The notes beneath the pieces were generated by a model. It was not told the origin of the DNA, did not search any database, and was given only the letters and a program-made list of their open reading frames with translations. Below are positions 36,902-47,544 of a DNA stretch of 64,000 nucleotides, in pieces (position 1 is the stretch's first letter; each line of letters begins with the position of its first letter). This stretch comes from Lachnospiraceae bacterium (GTDB taxonomy: Bacteria; Bacillota; Clostridia; Lachnospirales; Lachnospiraceae). Location of the stretch: assembly GCA_017461725.1 (NCBI GenBank), contig JAFTXG010000022.1, positions 124,001-188,000 on the forward strand. Direction: 5' to 3'. The position numbers and the translations under genes were made by a program.

Positions 36902-37477
36902 ATGAAACTGATCGTAGGACTGGGAAATCCCACAAGAGAATATGCCGGCACCCGCCACAATGTGGGCTTCGGCGTGATCGACGAGCTGGCGGAGAAGGAG
37001 CGCATCTCCGTTGATACGAAAAAGCACAAGGCGCTGATCGGAAAAGGAATTATCGGAGGAGAAAAGGTCATATTGGCCAAGCCTCAGACATATATGAATC
37101 TCAGCGGGGAGAGTGTCCGCGAGATCATGGATTACTATCATATTGAGCTGGAGGACATCCTGATCATCTTTGATGATGTCAGTCTGGATGTGGGTCAGCT
37201 GCGCATCCGCGCCAAGGGCAGCGCAGGCGGACACAACGGCGTGAAGAGCATCATTGCCCACGCCGGCAGCAATGAGATTGCCCGGATCAAGGTGGGCGTG
37301 GGCGAGAAGCCTGCCCGGATGGATCTGGCCGACTATGTGCTGGGCAAATTTCACGGCGAGGATCTGGAGAAGATCCGCGAGGGTATCGAGGACGCGGCCA
37401 AGGCGGTGAAGGTCATCCTGGAGGAAGGTCTTCAACCGGCGATGAATAAGTACAATCAGTCGAAGAAGAATGCGTAG
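36902..37477 (+). CDS. pth: Peptidyl-tRNA hydrolase
   Basis: A 191-residue enzyme that frees tRNA from stalled peptidyl-tRNA. The motifs are VGLGNPTREYAGTRHNVGF with catalytic His20, KPQTYMNLSGESV, IIFDDVSLDVGQLRIR, GSAGGHNGVKSI and RIKVGVGEKP, all in the expected order. The start at 36902 (MKLIVGLG) matches the family; the frame continues upstream without a similar start. A weak GAGGTTGAGAAG precedes it. It is followed by mfd 121 bp on, the usual pth-mfd order of Firmicutes. Confidence 0.96.
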   Translation: MKLIVGLGNPTREYAGTRHNVGFGVIDELAEKERISVDTKKHKALIGKGIIGGEKVILAKPQTYMNLSGESVREIMDYYHIELEDILIIFDDVSLDVGQLRIRAKGSAGGHNGVKSIIAHAGSNEIARIKVGVGEKPARMDLADYVLGKFHGEDLEKIREGIEDAAKAVKVILEEGLQPAMNKYNQSKKNA

Positions 37478-37598
37478 GCAGATAACCAAAACCGGGGCAA
37501 TCGAAACTGAGTGCTGAACAGAAAAGTAATCAAAGTAAGATGACTTGTGGCAGCAAAAATCAGTGATGGAAATAAAAAGCAAGGAACAGGAGCAGACT

Positions 37599-40500
37599 AT
37601 GGCATCATTTGCGAGTCCCTTAAACGAGTTAAATGAATATCGGATCCTGGAGGAGGACTTTCAAAAGCAGAGAGGTCCTCTGTCCGTCAGCGGTTGTATG
37701 GACTCCCAGAAGGTCCATCTGATGCACGAGCTGGCGAAGGGCAAGGGTGTCGCGCTGGTGGTCACTTACAGCGAGGCCCGCAGCCGGGAGATCTACGAGG
37801 ATTTTCAGAATTTCCGCAGGGATGTTCTGTTGTATCCGGCCAGGGATCTGCTGTTTTATCAGGCGGATATCCAGGGCAATCTGCTGACCCGACAGAGGGC
37901 GGTGGTGCTGAAGGCCCTGTTCGAGGGCGAGGCTGGTGTGGTGGTCACCACGGTGGACGCCTGCATGGAACGCCTGGTGCCCATGAACGCCTGGAAGGAG
38001 CGCAGGCTTTGGGTCGAGGAGGGCGCGGAGCTTGACGTGGAGGAACTGCGGAATGAGCTGGTGTTGAACGGCTATGAGCGGGTGATCCAGGTGGAGCAGC
38101 CCGGGCAGTTCTGTATCCGCGGCGGTATCGTGGATGTGTACCCGCTGACGGAGGAAAATCCGGTCCGCATTGAGCTGTGGGACACGGAGATCGATTCCAT
38201 CCGGACCTTTGACGTGGAGAGTCAGCGGTCCATTGAGCGGGTGGAGGGGCTCTATCTCTACCCTGCGTCGGAGATGTTTTTTACCGGGGAACAGCTGGAA
38301 AAAGGCATTGAGAGAATCAGAACGTCCGCCGAGCAGCAGAGCAAAGCCCTGAACAGGCAGGGAAAAGGCGAGGCTTCATTGAAGATCCGCAAGCAGGCGG
38401 AGGCGGCCATCGAGGCCATCGAGGAGAACTGGCGGATCACCGGTCTGGACAGCTATCGCACCTGTTTTTATGAAGACACCCAGACATTGATGGAGTATTT
38501 CCCGGAAAATACTGCTGTTTTTGTGGATGAGCCCGTCCGCGTCATCGAGAAGGCGGAGGTCACTCACACCGAGTTTGCCGAGAGCATGGCCCAGCGTCTG
38601 GAGAAGGGATATATGATCCCGGAACAGGCTGAGATTATGACAGAGCTGCCGGAGGTCTTTGTCCGGATGCAGACCGGACGCAGTGTATTTCTGTCCGGCA
38701 TTGAGCAGAAGATGAGCGGGCTGACGGCGGCCAGATCCTACAGCCTGACGGTGAAAAATGCCAACACCTATCAGAACGGGTTTGATCTGCTGATCCAGGA
38801 TCTGAAGCGGTGGAAAAAGAACGGCTTCCGAATCGTTTTATTGTGCCCGTCCCGCACCAGAGCGGAGCGAATGGCCAGAGAGCTGCAGGAGTACGAGCTG
38901 CTGTCCTATTACACGGAGGACGAGGATAAGGAGGTACAGCCCGGGGAAATCTGCGTCATGTACGGCAATCTCCACCGGGGCTTTGAGTACCCGCTGATTA
39001 AGTTTGTGGTTATCGCCGAGAGTGATCTCTTCGGAAAAGAACGAAAAAAGAGAAAACGCAAAAAGTATGGCAAGGACGGCTCCGGTCAGAAGATCAAGGA
39101 TTTCACCGACCTGAATATCGGGGACTATGTGATCCATGAAAATCACGGTCTGGGCATCTACCGCGGTATCGAGAAGATCGAAGTTGACCATATCATCAAG
39201 GATTACATTAAGGTAGAATACAAAAACGGCGGCAATCTTTACCTGCCGGTCACCCAGCTGGATGTACTCCAGAAGTACGCCGGCGCGGACATCAAAAAGC
39301 CCAAGCTGAACACCCTGGGCGGCACCGACTGGGAGAAGACCAGGACCAGGGTAAAGAAGGCCGTGGAGAACATTGCCAGGGATCTGGTTGAGCTATATGC
39401 GGCCAGACAGGAGCAGGAAGGCTTCCAGTACGGCGAGGACACCGTGTGGCAGCGGGAGTTCGAGGAATTATTCCCCTATGAGCCCACGGAGGATCAGGAG
39501 CACGCCATCAGCGCTGTGAAGGCGGACATGGAGAGCAATAAGATCATGGACCGTCTGATCTGCGGCGATGTGGGTTACGGCAAGACGGAGATCGCCATCC
39601 GGGCGGCCTTCAAGGCAGTTCAGGAGGGCAAGCAGGTGGTCTATCTGGTACCCACCACGATCCTTGCCCAGCAGCACTACAACACGTTCACCCAGCGAAT
39701 GATGGAGTTCCCGGTGCGGGTGGATATGATGTCCCGCTTCAAGAGTGCGGCGGAGCAGCGAAAGACCCTGGAGGATCTGCGGAAAGGTATCGTGGACATT
39801 GTCATTGGAACCCACCGCGTCCTGTCTGACGATGTGAAATTCAAGGATCTGGGCCTGCTGATCATCGACGAGGAGCAGCGCTTCGGTGTGGCTCACAAGG
39901 AAAAAATCAAGAAGCTGAAGACCAACGTGGATGTGCTGACGCTGACGGCGACGCCTATTCCCAGAACACTGCACATGAGTCTGGTGGGTATCCGTGACAT
40001 GAGTATCCTGCAGGAGCCGCCCATGGACCGCATGGCCATCCAGACCTACGTTATGGAGTACAACGAGGAGATGGTCCGGGAGGCCATCGAGCGGGAGATG
40101 ATGCGGGGCGGTCAGGTCTTCTATGTATATAATAAGGTAAGCTCCATCGATGAGATCACCGCCCGGATCGCGAAACTGGTGCCGGGGGCAAATGTGGTGT
40201 TCGCCCACGGGCAGATGAAGGAGCGCCAGCTGGAAAATATCATGGTGGATTTCATCAACGGCGACATTGACGTGCTGGTGTCCACCACCATCATTGAGAC
40301 CGGTTTGGACATTCCGAATGTGAATACCATCATTATCCACGAGGCGGAGAATTTCGGCCTGTCTCAGCTTTACCAGCTGCGGGGCCGTGTGGGCCGTTCC
40401 AGCCGCAACGCCTACGCCTTTATGATGTATAAGCCTAACCACCTGTTGAGGGAGGAGGCGGAGAAGCGTCTCTCGGCGATCCGCGAGTTTACGGAGCTGG

Positions 40501-41135
40501 GCAGCGGCGTGCGCATCGCCATGAAGGACCTGGAGATCCGCGGTGCCGGAAACGTGCTGGGCGCGGAGCAGAGCGGTCACATGGAGGCGGTGGGCTACGA
40601 GCTGTACTGTAAGATGCTGAACGAATCGGTCCGCATGCTGAAGGGTGAGCCTGTGCAGGAGAGCTTTGAGACTGCAGTGGAGATGGATATGGATGCCTAC
40701 ATTCCGGGCAGTTACATCCGAAATGAGGCCCAGAAGCTGGATGTGTACAAGCGAATCGCCCTGATCGAGACCGAGGAGGAGTTTGGCGATATGCAGGATG
40801 AGCTGACCGACCGCTTCGGTGATCTGCCAAAACCGGTGGAAAATCTGCTGTGGGCAGCCCTCTTAAAGGCCATGGGCCATGAGGCGGGCGTGACGGAGGT
40901 GCGGGCAAACCGGGCGGAGATCCGGCTGACCATGAACCCGAAAGCGCCCATCGACACGGCAAAGATCCCCGGCCTGATCGGCGAATACCAGGGGGCGCTT
41001 AAGCTGGTTCCGGGAGAGAGGCCTTATTTCCTGTTTGTTGACCGGAAAAAGCAGATGAAGGAGGTGCAGGGGATGCTGGAGACGGTAAAAGAGCTGGTCG
41101 GGAAGGTGAAAACCCTTCGGGCTGAGCCGGGCTGA
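37599..41135 (+). CDS. mfd: Transcription-repair coupling factor
   Basis: An 1178-residue DNA translocase that removes RNA polymerase stalled at lesions and recruits UvrA. The N-terminal UvrB-like module contains [13 protein letters not shown] CarD-like polymerase-binding domain follows near 500-570 ([16 protein letters not shown]). The helicase core has [11 protein letters not shown] near 656, DEEQRFGV near 757, [11 protein letters not shown] and [13 protein letters not shown]. The C-terminal TRCF domain comes after residue 1000. The start at 37599 (MASF) follows AACAGGAGCAGACT; two upstream in-frame ATGs lack a site. Length matches the family. It follows pth and precedes a foldase-like gene. 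Confidence 0.97.
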   Translation: MASFASPLNELNEYRILEEDFQKQRGPLSVSGCMDSQKVHLMHELAKGKGVALVVTYSEARSREIYEDFQNFRRDVLLYPARDLLFYQADIQGNLLTRQRAVVLKALFEGEAGVVVTTVDACMERLVPMNAWKERRLWVEEGAELDVEELRNELVLNGYERVIQVEQPGQFCIRGGIVDVYPLTEENPVRIELWDTEIDSIRTFDVESQRSIERVEGLYLYPASEMFFTGEQLEKGIERIRTSAEQQSKALNRQGKGEASLKIRKQAEAAIEAIEENWRITGLDSYRTCFYEDTQTLMEYFPENTAVFVDEPVRVIEKAEVTHTEFAESMAQRLEKGYMIPEQAEIMTELPEVFVRMQTGRSVFLSGIEQKMSGLTAARSYSLTVKNANTYQNGFDLLIQDLKRWKKNGFRIVLLCPSRTRAERMARELQEYELLSYYTEDEDKEVQPGEICVMYGNLHRGFEYPLIKFVVIAESDLFGKERKKRKRKKYGKDGSGQKIKDFTDLNIGDYVIHENHGLGIYRGIEKIEVDHIIKDYIKVEYKNGGNLYLPVTQLDVLQKYAGADIKKPKLNTLGGTDWEKTRTRVKKAVENIARDLVELYAARQEQEGFQYGEDTVWQREFEELFPYEPTEDQEHAISAVKADMESNKIMDRLICGDVGYGKTEIAIRAAFKAVQEGKQVVYLVPTTILAQQHYNTFTQRMMEFPVRVDMMSRFKSAAEQRKTLEDLRKGIVDIVIGTHRVLSDDVKFKDLGLLIIDEEQRFGVAHKEKIKKLKTNVDVLTLTATPIPRTLHMSLVGIRDMSILQEPPMDRMAIQTYVMEYNEEMVREAIEREMMRGGQVFYVYNKVSSIDEITARIAKLVPGANVVFAHGQMKERQLENIMVDFINGDIDVLVSTTIIETGLDIPNVNTIIIHEAENFGLSQLYQLRGRVGRSSRNAYAFMMYKPNHLLREEAEKRLSAIREFTELGSGVRIAMKDLEIRGAGNVLGAEQSGHMEAVGYELYCKMLNESVRMLKGEPVQESFETAVEMDMDAYIPGSYIRNEAQKLDVYKRIALIETEEEFGDMQDELTDRFGDLPKPVENLLWAALLKAMGHEAGVTEVRANRAEIRLTMNPKAPIDTAKIPGLIGEYQGALKLVPGERPYFLFVDRKKQMKEVQGMLETVKELVGKVKTLRAEPG

Positions 41136-41233
41136 TGGGAGCCGGACCCTGCGAATAACCATTTGGGAAGGTCATTCGCAGCGCGTTGCGGAAAAGTTCA
41201 GCGTTTGGACACAAAATAAATCGAAGAAAACAG

Positions 41234-41262
41234 TTGATAGAAATCGAAAAAAGTACTATAAT
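41234..41262 (+). promoter_or_regulatory. Promoter of the foldase-like lipoprotein gene
   Basis: TTGATA (41234-41239), a 17-bp spacer and TATAAT (41257-41262), about 55 bp before the start codon. Confidence 0.75.
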
Positions 41263-41317
41263 AGGGTAAGTTGTTGTCAGATTGACAGCAGATGAACGCA
41301 AGTTGGAGGAAACTGAG

Positions 41318-42343
41318 ATGAAAAAACGTATTGCAGCATTTATTCTGGCGGTGTTGATGGCAGCGTCAGTGATGGGAGGATGTGCAGCCGGAAAGGTGGA
41401 CGCGTCCAAATATGCAACTACCGTGATCGCTACTTTTGACGGAAATCCTATCTATATGGATGAGCTGAACTACTATGTTCGCACCACACAGTATGCAAAT
41501 GAGAAGGCAGGCTTTCTGGAGTCCTACGGCATCAGCAGATGGACTGACGAGGTGAACTTCTACAATATTGTCGTATATGTTCCCGGTGAACCCCTCCGCG
41601 AGGACTGTATGTCTATGGTTCGTCAGATCTACGTTATGGCGAATGAGGCGGAGAAGGCAGGCATCTCCCTGTCGGTGGAGGAGACTGCAAATATTAACGC
41701 AGCGGTAAATGAGTTCCTGGCAGGCGATGAGGCCCTGGTGGCGGCGGTCAATCTGTCCGCAGACCGCCTGAATGAGATCTACACCCGAAACGCACTGGCA
41801 AACAAGATGTATGCTAAGTACAGCGAGGGTATCGACACTACTGTGACCGACGAGGAGGCACTTCAGTACGATGTGAGCTATCTGGCGATCGGACCTGCTA
41901 CCATTACGAATCTGGAGATCGCAGATCTCACCCCCGAAAAGCTGGCAAATGAGATCGCTGACGCGGTAAATGGCGGAGAGACGCTGGAAAAGGCACTGGA
42001 GGGTTACAGCGACCTTAAGGGCACTGCGGTTACCATGGGAAATGGTGACTACAGCAACATGTTCGGTCCTGCCGCTGAGGCGCTGGAGGTTGGCAAGGCA
42101 GCCGCTGTGGAGAGCAGCAGCAACGAGGATACCTTCTACGTGGTAGTCCGTGACAGCGATTACAACGAGGAGGCCACCGCGAGCAAGAAGGCTGAACTGG
42201 AGGCAGAGAAGATCTCCACCGCATTCGCTGAGGATTATCCCGAGTGGGAGGCAGCATATGTATTCGAGCCCGATCACAAGAAGATCGAGGGTCTGGTGGT
42301 AGATGAGCCCATCTATGATAAGGCGGCGGACGCTGAGGGCTGA
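41318..42343 (+). CDS. Lipoprotein, SurA/PrsA-like foldase family
   Basis: A 341-residue exported protein. A signal peptide with basic MKKR, a hydrophobic run and lipobox VMGGC (lipidated Cys22) is followed by a SurA N-like helical segment (FDGNPIYMDELNYYVRTTQY). A helical body and a C-terminal part (about 185-300) resemble a parvulin region but lack clear catalytic residues. Such genes commonly follow mfd in Clostridia, and the protein probably helps exported proteins fold outside the membrane. GGAGGAAACTGAG precedes the ATG. Peptidyl-prolyl isomerase activity is not assured, because the parvulin motif is not obvious. Confidence 0.75.
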   Translation: MKKRIAAFILAVLMAASVMGGCAAGKVDASKYATTVIATFDGNPIYMDELNYYVRTTQYANEKAGFLESYGISRWTDEVNFYNIVVYVPGEPLREDCMSMVRQIYVMANEAEKAGISLSVEETANINAAVNEFLAGDEALVAAVNLSADRLNEIYTRNALANKMYAKYSEGIDTTVTDEEALQYDVSYLAIGPATITNLEIADLTPEKLANEIADAVNGGETLEKALEGYSDLKGTAVTMGNGDYSNMFGPAAEALEVGKAAAVESSSNEDTFYVVVRDSDYNEEATASKKAELEAEKISTAFAEDYPEWEAAYVFEPDHKKIEGLVVDEPIYDKAADAEG

Positions 42344-42389
42344 TCAGAGCACCTTAAGGGCTGATTGAAATTGTAAATCATACATTGAC

Positions 42390-42424
42390 AAAAGAGTCGC
42401 GGCTGAAGGGCAGTGGCTCTTTTT
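42390..42424 (+). terminator. Terminator between lipoprotein gene and sbcD
   Basis: AAAGAGTCGC pairs with GTGGCTCTTT (two G-U) around a 12-nt loop, followed by a T-run. It lies 46 bp after the lipoprotein stop and just before sbcD. Confidence 0.75.
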
Positions 42425-42442
42425 GATTATACGGGAGGAAAT

Positions 42443-43567
42443 ATGCGATTTCTGCACACATCAGATTTACATATCGGAAAGAGAGTAAACGGGTTTTCCA
42501 TGCTGGAGGATCAGCGGGAGATTCTGAGACAGATCGCCGCGCTGGCGGTCAGCGAGGGCTGTGGGGGCATTCTTCTGGCCGGGGATATCTATGACAGACC
42601 GTCGCCGGGCGCGGAGGCAGTTGCGCTGTTTGATGAGTTTCTGTGTCGCCTGGCCTCAGCGGGGATCAGGGTATTTGCCATCAGTGGAAATCATGACTCC
42701 CCGGAGCGGGTGGCCTATCTGGGGGAGCTTTTGGAGAAAAGCGGTGTGACGGTCAGCCGAAAGTTTGACGGCACGCTGCAGAAGGTGGCCCTGGAGGACG
42801 AGCACGGCAGACTGAATATCTACCTGCTTCCCTATGTGAAGGCATCCATCGTGCGCCGCTTTTTCCCGGAGCAGGAGATCGAGACCTGTGAGGACGCCAT
42901 CCGCGCAATTCTGGAGAGGGAGCCTCTGGAGCTGGGAGCGCGAAATATTCTGGTTTGTCATCAGTTTATCACCGGCGCTGAGCCGGGAGGTTCGGAGGAG
43001 CTGACTGTGGGCGGTCTGGACAATATTTCTGCCGATCTGCTGGATTGTTTTGATTATGTGGCGCTGGGGCACATCCACGGGGCGCAGAAAATCAAGCGGG
43101 AGACCCTGCGCTACAGCGGTTCTCCGTTAAAATATTCCTTCTCTGAGGCGAACCATGTGAAATCGGTGGTGATCGTGGATTGTAATGAGATGGGCTGCGT
43201 GGAAGTGAAAAAAGTGCCGCTTGCCCTCCCCCGCGATATGCGGGAGGTGAAGGGAACCATGGAGGAATTGCTGGCCCATCCCCGGACAGCGGATTATGTG
43301 CGGGTGGTGCTGACCGACGAGGAGGTTCTGCCGGATGCCCGATTCGCCTTGCTGCTGAATTTTCCGAACATGATGCGGTTTGCGGTGGAGAACAGCCGGA
43401 CAAAGACAGAGCTGGAGATTGCGCCCCTGGATCTGGCGGAGGAGAAAACACCGATTGAGCTGTTTAAGGAGTTTTACTGTATGCAGAACGGCGGTGTGGA
43501 GCCGGATGAACGGAGGATGTCCATCGTGAAAGCGATTCTGGAGGATCTGCAGGAGGAAGATAAATGA
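42443..43567 (+). CDS. sbcD: SbcCD nuclease subunit D
   Basis: A 374-residue Mre11-type metallophosphatase. Metal motifs in order are TSDLHIGK, LAGDIYDR, ISGNHDSPER, VCHQF and ALGHIHGAQ. With SbcC it forms a complex that opens hairpins and processes blocked DNA ends. The start at 42443 has ACGGGAGGAAAT. The stop overlaps the sbcC start by 4 bp (ATGA), so the two subunits are translationally coupled. Confidence 0.96.
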   Translation: MRFLHTSDLHIGKRVNGFSMLEDQREILRQIAALAVSEGCGGILLAGDIYDRPSPGAEAVALFDEFLCRLASAGIRVFAISGNHDSPERVAYLGELLEKSGVTVSRKFDGTLQKVALEDEHGRLNIYLLPYVKASIVRRFFPEQEIETCEDAIRAILEREPLELGARNILVCHQFITGAEPGGSEELTVGGLDNISADLLDCFDYVALGHIHGAQKIKRETLRYSGSPLKYSFSEANHVKSVVIVDCNEMGCVEVKKVPLALPRDMREVKGTMEELLAHPRTADYVRVVLTDEEVLPDARFALLLNFPNMMRFAVENSRTKTELEIAPLDLAEEKTPIELFKEFYCMQNGGVEPDERRMSIVKAILEDLQEEDK

Positions 43568-46260
43568 AGCCATTGACACTGGAATTATGCGGATTTGGAC
43601 CTTACGCAGAGAAAACGACCATTGATTTTGCCCGGTTTGAGGGCAGTGGTATATACCTGATCACGGGAGATACGGGAGCCGGAAAGACCACGCTGTTTGA
43701 CGGCATTTCCTTCGCCCTTTACGGGGAGGCCAGCGGAGGCAGCAAGCGCCGCCAGGGAAAGGGCTTCCGCTCGGATTTCGCCTCGGAAAAGACCCCTACC
43801 TACGTGGAGTTTGCCTTCTCCCATCTGGGCAGGCACTATCTGATCCGCCGCAGTCCCGAGTATGAGCGCCCCGCCAAGCGGGGGAAGGGCATGACGACCC
43901 AGGCGCCGACTGCCGAGATGAGCTGTCGGGAGGAGGGCTGGCTCCTGACCAGAAACGATGAGGTAAACAAAAAGGTGCAGGAACTGGTGGGGCTGACCCG
44001 GGAGCAGTTTGCCCAGACCATGATGATCGCCCAGGGTGACTTTCTGAAGATTCTGAGCGCGTCCAGCAGCGAGCGCAAGGCGCTGTTCCAGCAGATTTTC
44101 GGGACGAAGATTTATGAGGATATTCAGGAGAGCCTAAAAGCGCGCAGTCTGGAGTGCGAAAAACAGCAGCGGGAGAGGAAAGATCGGCTGCTGAGCGCGA
44201 TGCGGCGGGCCAGGCTTGCAGAGCACGCTGGGGACGCAGAGCCCTGCCAGGGCGTGAAAGATACCCAGATACGCAGACAGAGTGAATCAGGCGGACAGGC
44301 TGCGGATCTGGATAAGCTCAGATCGCTTCGGGACGACGAGCGGCAGGCGGAAGTGTTTGTGACTGTTCTGGATGAATATGTCAGGGCGGAAAAAGAGGAG
44401 AGAAAGCTGCTGATTCGGCAGAAGCAAATGAACGGAAAACAGTTGGATCAGCTGACCGCCGATATCGCCGGAGGAAAACAGCTCAATCTGGATTTTGAAC
44501 GGCTGAGGCAGTGTCATAGCCGTATGGAGCTGCTGGAAAAACGGCAGATGGAGATTGACGGCTACAGTGATCTGCTTGAGCGGGATGGTCGTGCGCTGGC
44601 GGTGAAGGAATACTGGCAGAGCAGCAGATTGGCCGAAGAGCGGGCGGTCAGGAGCCGCCGGGAGCTTGCGCAGACGGAAGAACGGTGTCTTCAGGAGCAG
44701 AAAACGCTGGCTGTGCTGGAGGCGAGAGAACAGACGGCGGCAGAGCTGGAAGGCGAGAACCGGTGTCTGGCGGAGGAGAATAGTAAGCTGTCCGGGGTGA
44801 TTCCGGTGGCGGCAGCACTGGAGACCTGTGAGGAGGATCTGACTGCGGCCCGCAACAGGCTGGTGAGACTGGAAAAAGAGGCCGTGGAGGCCAGAGGGCG
44901 TTATCAGGAGCTGCGGAATCGCTTTTTCCGCGGACAGGCCGGTTTGCTGAGCCAGTCCCTCAAGGACGGTCAGCCCTGCCCGGTCTGCGGTTCGCTCCAT
45001 CACCCTTCACCGGCGCTGACAGAGGCGGACATCCCTGACCGCGAGGACGTGGAAACCGCGGAGGCGGCATCCGGGGAGAAGGATAATGCCCTGAAGGAGC
45101 AATCGGAGAGGGCTGCAGGCCTGATGGAAAAGGCGCGCCAGCTGAGACGTCAGATCGAGGCCGCCGCGCCGGACGGTGCCTCGGATCAGGATACATGGAA
45201 AAAACGGCTGGAGGCCAATCAAAAGCGGATCGATGAAAATGCAGCGCAGATTCGACAGATCAGGGAGGCAAAAAAGACGGCAGAGCAGCGATACCAGACG
45301 CTTTCCGGTCGGCTGACAGCCCTGCGGGAGTCGGCAGAGGCAGAAAGGAGAGAGGCATCGGCCTCGAGAGCCCTGTTTGAACGTGAGCGTGACAGCCGGG
45401 GCTTTGCCACCGACGAGGCATTCCAGACTGCACTGCTCACCGAAGAGAGGCGCAGAAAACTGACGGAGAATGTCAGGATCCATCGGGAAAGCGTATCCGG
45501 CACGGGAGCGCTGATCCGGGATCTGGAGGAAAAACTGAAAAACACTTCGCCGGTGGATGTGGAGGAGCTGACCCGGCAGAAAAAGGATCTGGATAAACAG
45601 CGGAATCTGTTGGAGGAGCAGGTGCGAAGGCTGGAAAATCGGATCGATATCAATCAGGACATTGGAAAAGAAATCCGAACGTTACTGGAGGAGACGGCTA
45701 AAATCAGCGAGGAATGGACGGTGCTCTCGGACTTGGCCAACACGGTCAGCGGACAGCTCAGCGGAAAGACCAAGCTGAGTCTGGAAACCTACGTGCAGCA
45801 GTATTATTTCCGTCAGGTGATCGCGGCGGCGAACCAGCGGCTGGTCAGTCTGACCGATGGACTTTACACATTGCGCTGCAAGGAGGAGGCCAGAGATAAG
45901 CGCTCCCAGTCGGGACTGGATCTGGATGTGCTGGACCGCAATACGGGACAGTGGAGGGACATCTCCACCCTGTCCGGCGGAGAATCCTTTATGGCTGCCC
46001 TGTCCATGGCTCTGGGGCTCTCCGATGTGGTGCAGAGCCGCAGCGGAGGGATTCGGCTGGAGGCGATGTTCATCGATGAGGGTTTCGGCTCTCTCGACGA
46101 GACGGCCCTGAAGCAGGCGGTGGATATGCTGGCCCGTCTGGCTGACGGCAGCAGACTGATCGGAGTCATCTCCCATGTCAGCGAGCTGAAAATGCGGATT
46201 GATCAGAAACTGGTGATCCGAAAAGGTCCCAGAGGCAGCTATATCGAAGAAGATAACTGA
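43564..46260 (+). CDS. sbcC: SbcCD nuclease subunit C
   Basis: An 898-residue SMC/Rad50-like ATPase. Walker A GDTGAGKTT is near residue 35, and long coiled coils run from about 190 to 730, broken by the zinc hook PCPVCGS near residue 472. The C-terminal ATPase half has signature LSGGESFMAALSMALGL near 804 and Walker B MFIDEGFGSLDE near 836. The coiled coils tether DNA ends while SbcD cuts. It is slightly shorter than E. coli SbcC (1048 residues), as is usual in Firmicutes. It ends the sbcDC operon. Confidence 0.95.
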   Translation: MKPLTLELCGFGPYAEKTTIDFARFEGSGIYLITGDTGAGKTTLFDGISFALYGEASGGSKRRQGKGFRSDFASEKTPTYVEFAFSHLGRHYLIRRSPEYERPAKRGKGMTTQAPTAEMSCREEGWLLTRNDEVNKKVQELVGLTREQFAQTMMIAQGDFLKILSASSSERKALFQQIFGTKIYEDIQESLKARSLECEKQQRERKDRLLSAMRRARLAEHAGDAEPCQGVKDTQIRRQSESGGQAADLDKLRSLRDDERQAEVFVTVLDEYVRAEKEERKLLIRQKQMNGKQLDQLTADIAGGKQLNLDFERLRQCHSRMELLEKRQMEIDGYSDLLERDGRALAVKEYWQSSRLAEERAVRSRRELAQTEERCLQEQKTLAVLEAREQTAAELEGENRCLAEENSKLSGVIPVAAALETCEEDLTAARNRLVRLEKEAVEARGRYQELRNRFFRGQAGLLSQSLKDGQPCPVCGSLHHPSPALTEADIPDREDVETAEAASGEKDNALKEQSERAAGLMEKARQLRRQIEAAAPDGASDQDTWKKRLEANQKRIDENAAQIRQIREAKKTAEQRYQTLSGRLTALRESAEAERREASASRALFERERDSRGFATDEAFQTALLTEERRRKLTENVRIHRESVSGTGALIRDLEEKLKNTSPVDVEELTRQKKDLDKQRNLLEEQVRRLENRIDINQDIGKEIRTLLEETAKISEEWTVLSDLANTVSGQLSGKTKLSLETYVQQYYFRQVIAAANQRLVSLTDGLYTLRCKEEARDKRSQSGLDLDVLDRNTGQWRDISTLSGGESFMAALSMALGLSDVVQSRSGGIRLEAMFIDEGFGSLDETALKQAVDMLARLADGSRLIGVISHVSELKMRIDQKLVIRKGPRGSYIEEDN

Positions 46261-46394
46261 ATAATTCTGTCACGTTCAGACAAAATAGTTTTATAAAAGG
46301 TAACTATCAGTTAGAGTCTATCTATGAGTGTGTTATCGGATAGGACTGGTTCTTGTAAACTAATCTATATACAAGAACAGGGCGGTGACAGGCA

Positions 46395-46784
46395 ATGAGA
46401 ATGTTAGATTACGCATCGGAAATAAGGGCATACCGAAAAAGACATGAGATGACACAGGAAGCATTGGCAGAGATTCTCGGCGTTCAGGCTAAGTATGTCA
46501 GCCTCTTGGAGAACGCGCACAGAAGACCGGGGACCAAGCTTCAGAAGAAGATGGAAGAACTGATCACAGCCGATGAGCTGGAGGGAAGCTGCGAGCGGGC
46601 AGAGATGCCGATCACCAAGGAGGAAATCGAGGTGCAGATGAGGATATTCCGCAGACTGTGCAAGTTTCCGCCGGTGATGAGAGAGCATGTAGTGGATCTG
46701 ATCTGTCAGATTCTGGATATGATGTCAACAAAAGAACCCACAAGAGACTTGACGAAAGAGTCTGAAAAGGAATCGGGAAATTGA
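46395..46784 (+). CDS. XRE-family helix-turn-helix regulator
   Basis: A 129-residue protein. Residues 7-60 form a Cro/C1-type HTH with EIRAYRKRHEMTQEALAEILGVQAKYVSLLENAHRRPG. The rest is helical with no ligand domain. AGGGCGGTGACAGGCA precedes the ATG, a modest ribosome site. The terminator stem begins inside its last codons. Target genes are unknown. It lies convergent to the tRNA-Arg gene. Confidence 0.85.
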   Translation: MRMLDYASEIRAYRKRHEMTQEALAEILGVQAKYVSLLENAHRRPGTKLQKKMEELITADELEGSCERAEMPITKEEIEVQMRIFRRLCKFPPVMREHVVDLICQILDMMSTKEPTRDLTKESEKESGN

Positions 46785-46800
46785 TCCCGGTTCTTTTTTT
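46770..46800 (+). terminator. Terminator of the HTH gene
   Basis: GAATCGGG pairs with CCCGGTTC (one G-U) around the stop codon, followed by seven T residues. The stem starts within the coding region. Confidence 0.85.
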
Positions 46801-46856
46801 GTCTGAGGGGAACGAAAAAGAAGGAATAACAAAGAATAATGAATAACGAAGAATGC

Positions 46857-46885
46857 AAAAAGGCGACTGCTTTCGCAATCGCCTT
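46857..46885 (-). terminator. Terminator of tRNA-Arg
   Basis: On the minus strand AAGGCGA and TCGCCTT pair around a 12-nt loop containing GCGAAAGC, followed by TTTTT. It lies 5 bp after the tRNA 3' end. Confidence 0.8.
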
Positions 46886-46889
46886 AGCC

Positions 46890-46963
46890 TGCGGCGGAGA
46901 AGATTCGAACTCCCGACACCTTGGTCCGTAGCCAAGTGCTCTATCCAGCTGAGCTACCACCGC
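46890..46963 (-). tRNA. tRNA-Arg (ACG)
   Basis: Minus-strand cloverleaf of 74 bases. The acceptor GCGGTGG pairs with CCGCCGC with one G-U, the D arm reads AGCTCAGCTGGATAGAGC, and the anticodon stem CTTGG/CCAAG encloses CTACGGA with anticodon ACG. The T arm is TCGGG-AGTTCGAA-TCTTC-like with GTTCGAATC. CCA is not encoded. The anticodon A34 would be edited to inosine to read CGN codons. Confidence 0.95.
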
Positions 46964-47074
46964 ATTTGCTGTTTTTTCACCAGCGAATGCTATTCTAACT
47001 CAAAAGAAACGATTTGTCAACAGGAAAATGAAAAAATATTTGAAAAAAATATAAATTATCTTTTTAACTAATTA

Positions 47075-47103
47075 TTGACATGGTTGTGGAATTGTGATAT
47101 CGT
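47075..47103 (+). promoter_or_regulatory. Promoter of the second BlaI/M56 operon
   Basis: TTGACA (47075-47080), a 17-bp spacer and TATCGT (47098-47103). Downstream, ATAAGT and ACTTAT form a spaced inverted repeat around the likely start point. The TACA/TGTA dyads of the first BlaI operon are not present here. Confidence 0.65.
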
Positions 47104-47163
47104 ATGATTAGAAAGATAAGTAATTACAAACTTAAACGACACTTATGAGAAAGGAGGTAACGG

Positions 47164-47544
47164 ATGATGAAGAGAGAAGAACTGACTCAGTGCGAATTGC
47201 TCGTGATGAAGATCATTTGGGACAGTGAGGAGCCCTTATCGATCAAGCTTATTGCTGAGCGGGTAAATCGTAAGTTTGAGAAAAAGTGGGCAGTTCAGAC
47301 AGTCTCAGCGTTCCTGGGCCACATTGTTCAGAAGGAATACCTTTCTATGGAGAGAAAGGGCAGACATTTCTTCTACACTCCGCTGGTTTCTGAGGAGGAC
47401 TACCGCACTCAGGAGTTTACAAAGTCAGTGCAGTTCTGGAGTAACGGAGAGGCTGACAAATTCCTGGCTGCATTTTTGCAGGACAGGGAGTTTACGGCAG
47501 AAGAAAAGCAGCGCATGAGGAAACTGATTGATGAATTGGATTAG
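47164..47544 (+). CDS. BlaI/MecI family repressor (second copy)
   Basis: A 126-residue winged-helix regulator with CELLVMKIIWDSEEPLS, then KKWAVQTVSAFLGHIVQKEYL and the wing RKGRHFFYTPLVSEEDY, and a helical dimerisation tail. AAAGGAGGTAACGG precedes the first of two adjacent ATGs. Its coding end overlaps the M56 gene by 14 bp. It is a divergent paralogue of the repressor at 34078 (different recognition helix and different upstream DNA), so it should control its own set of genes. Confidence 0.92.
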   Translation: MMKREELTQCELLVMKIIWDSEEPLSIKLIAERVNRKFEKKWAVQTVSAFLGHIVQKEYLSMERKGRHFFYTPLVSEEDYRTQEFTKSVQFWSNGEADKFLAAFLQDREFTAEEKQRMRKLIDELD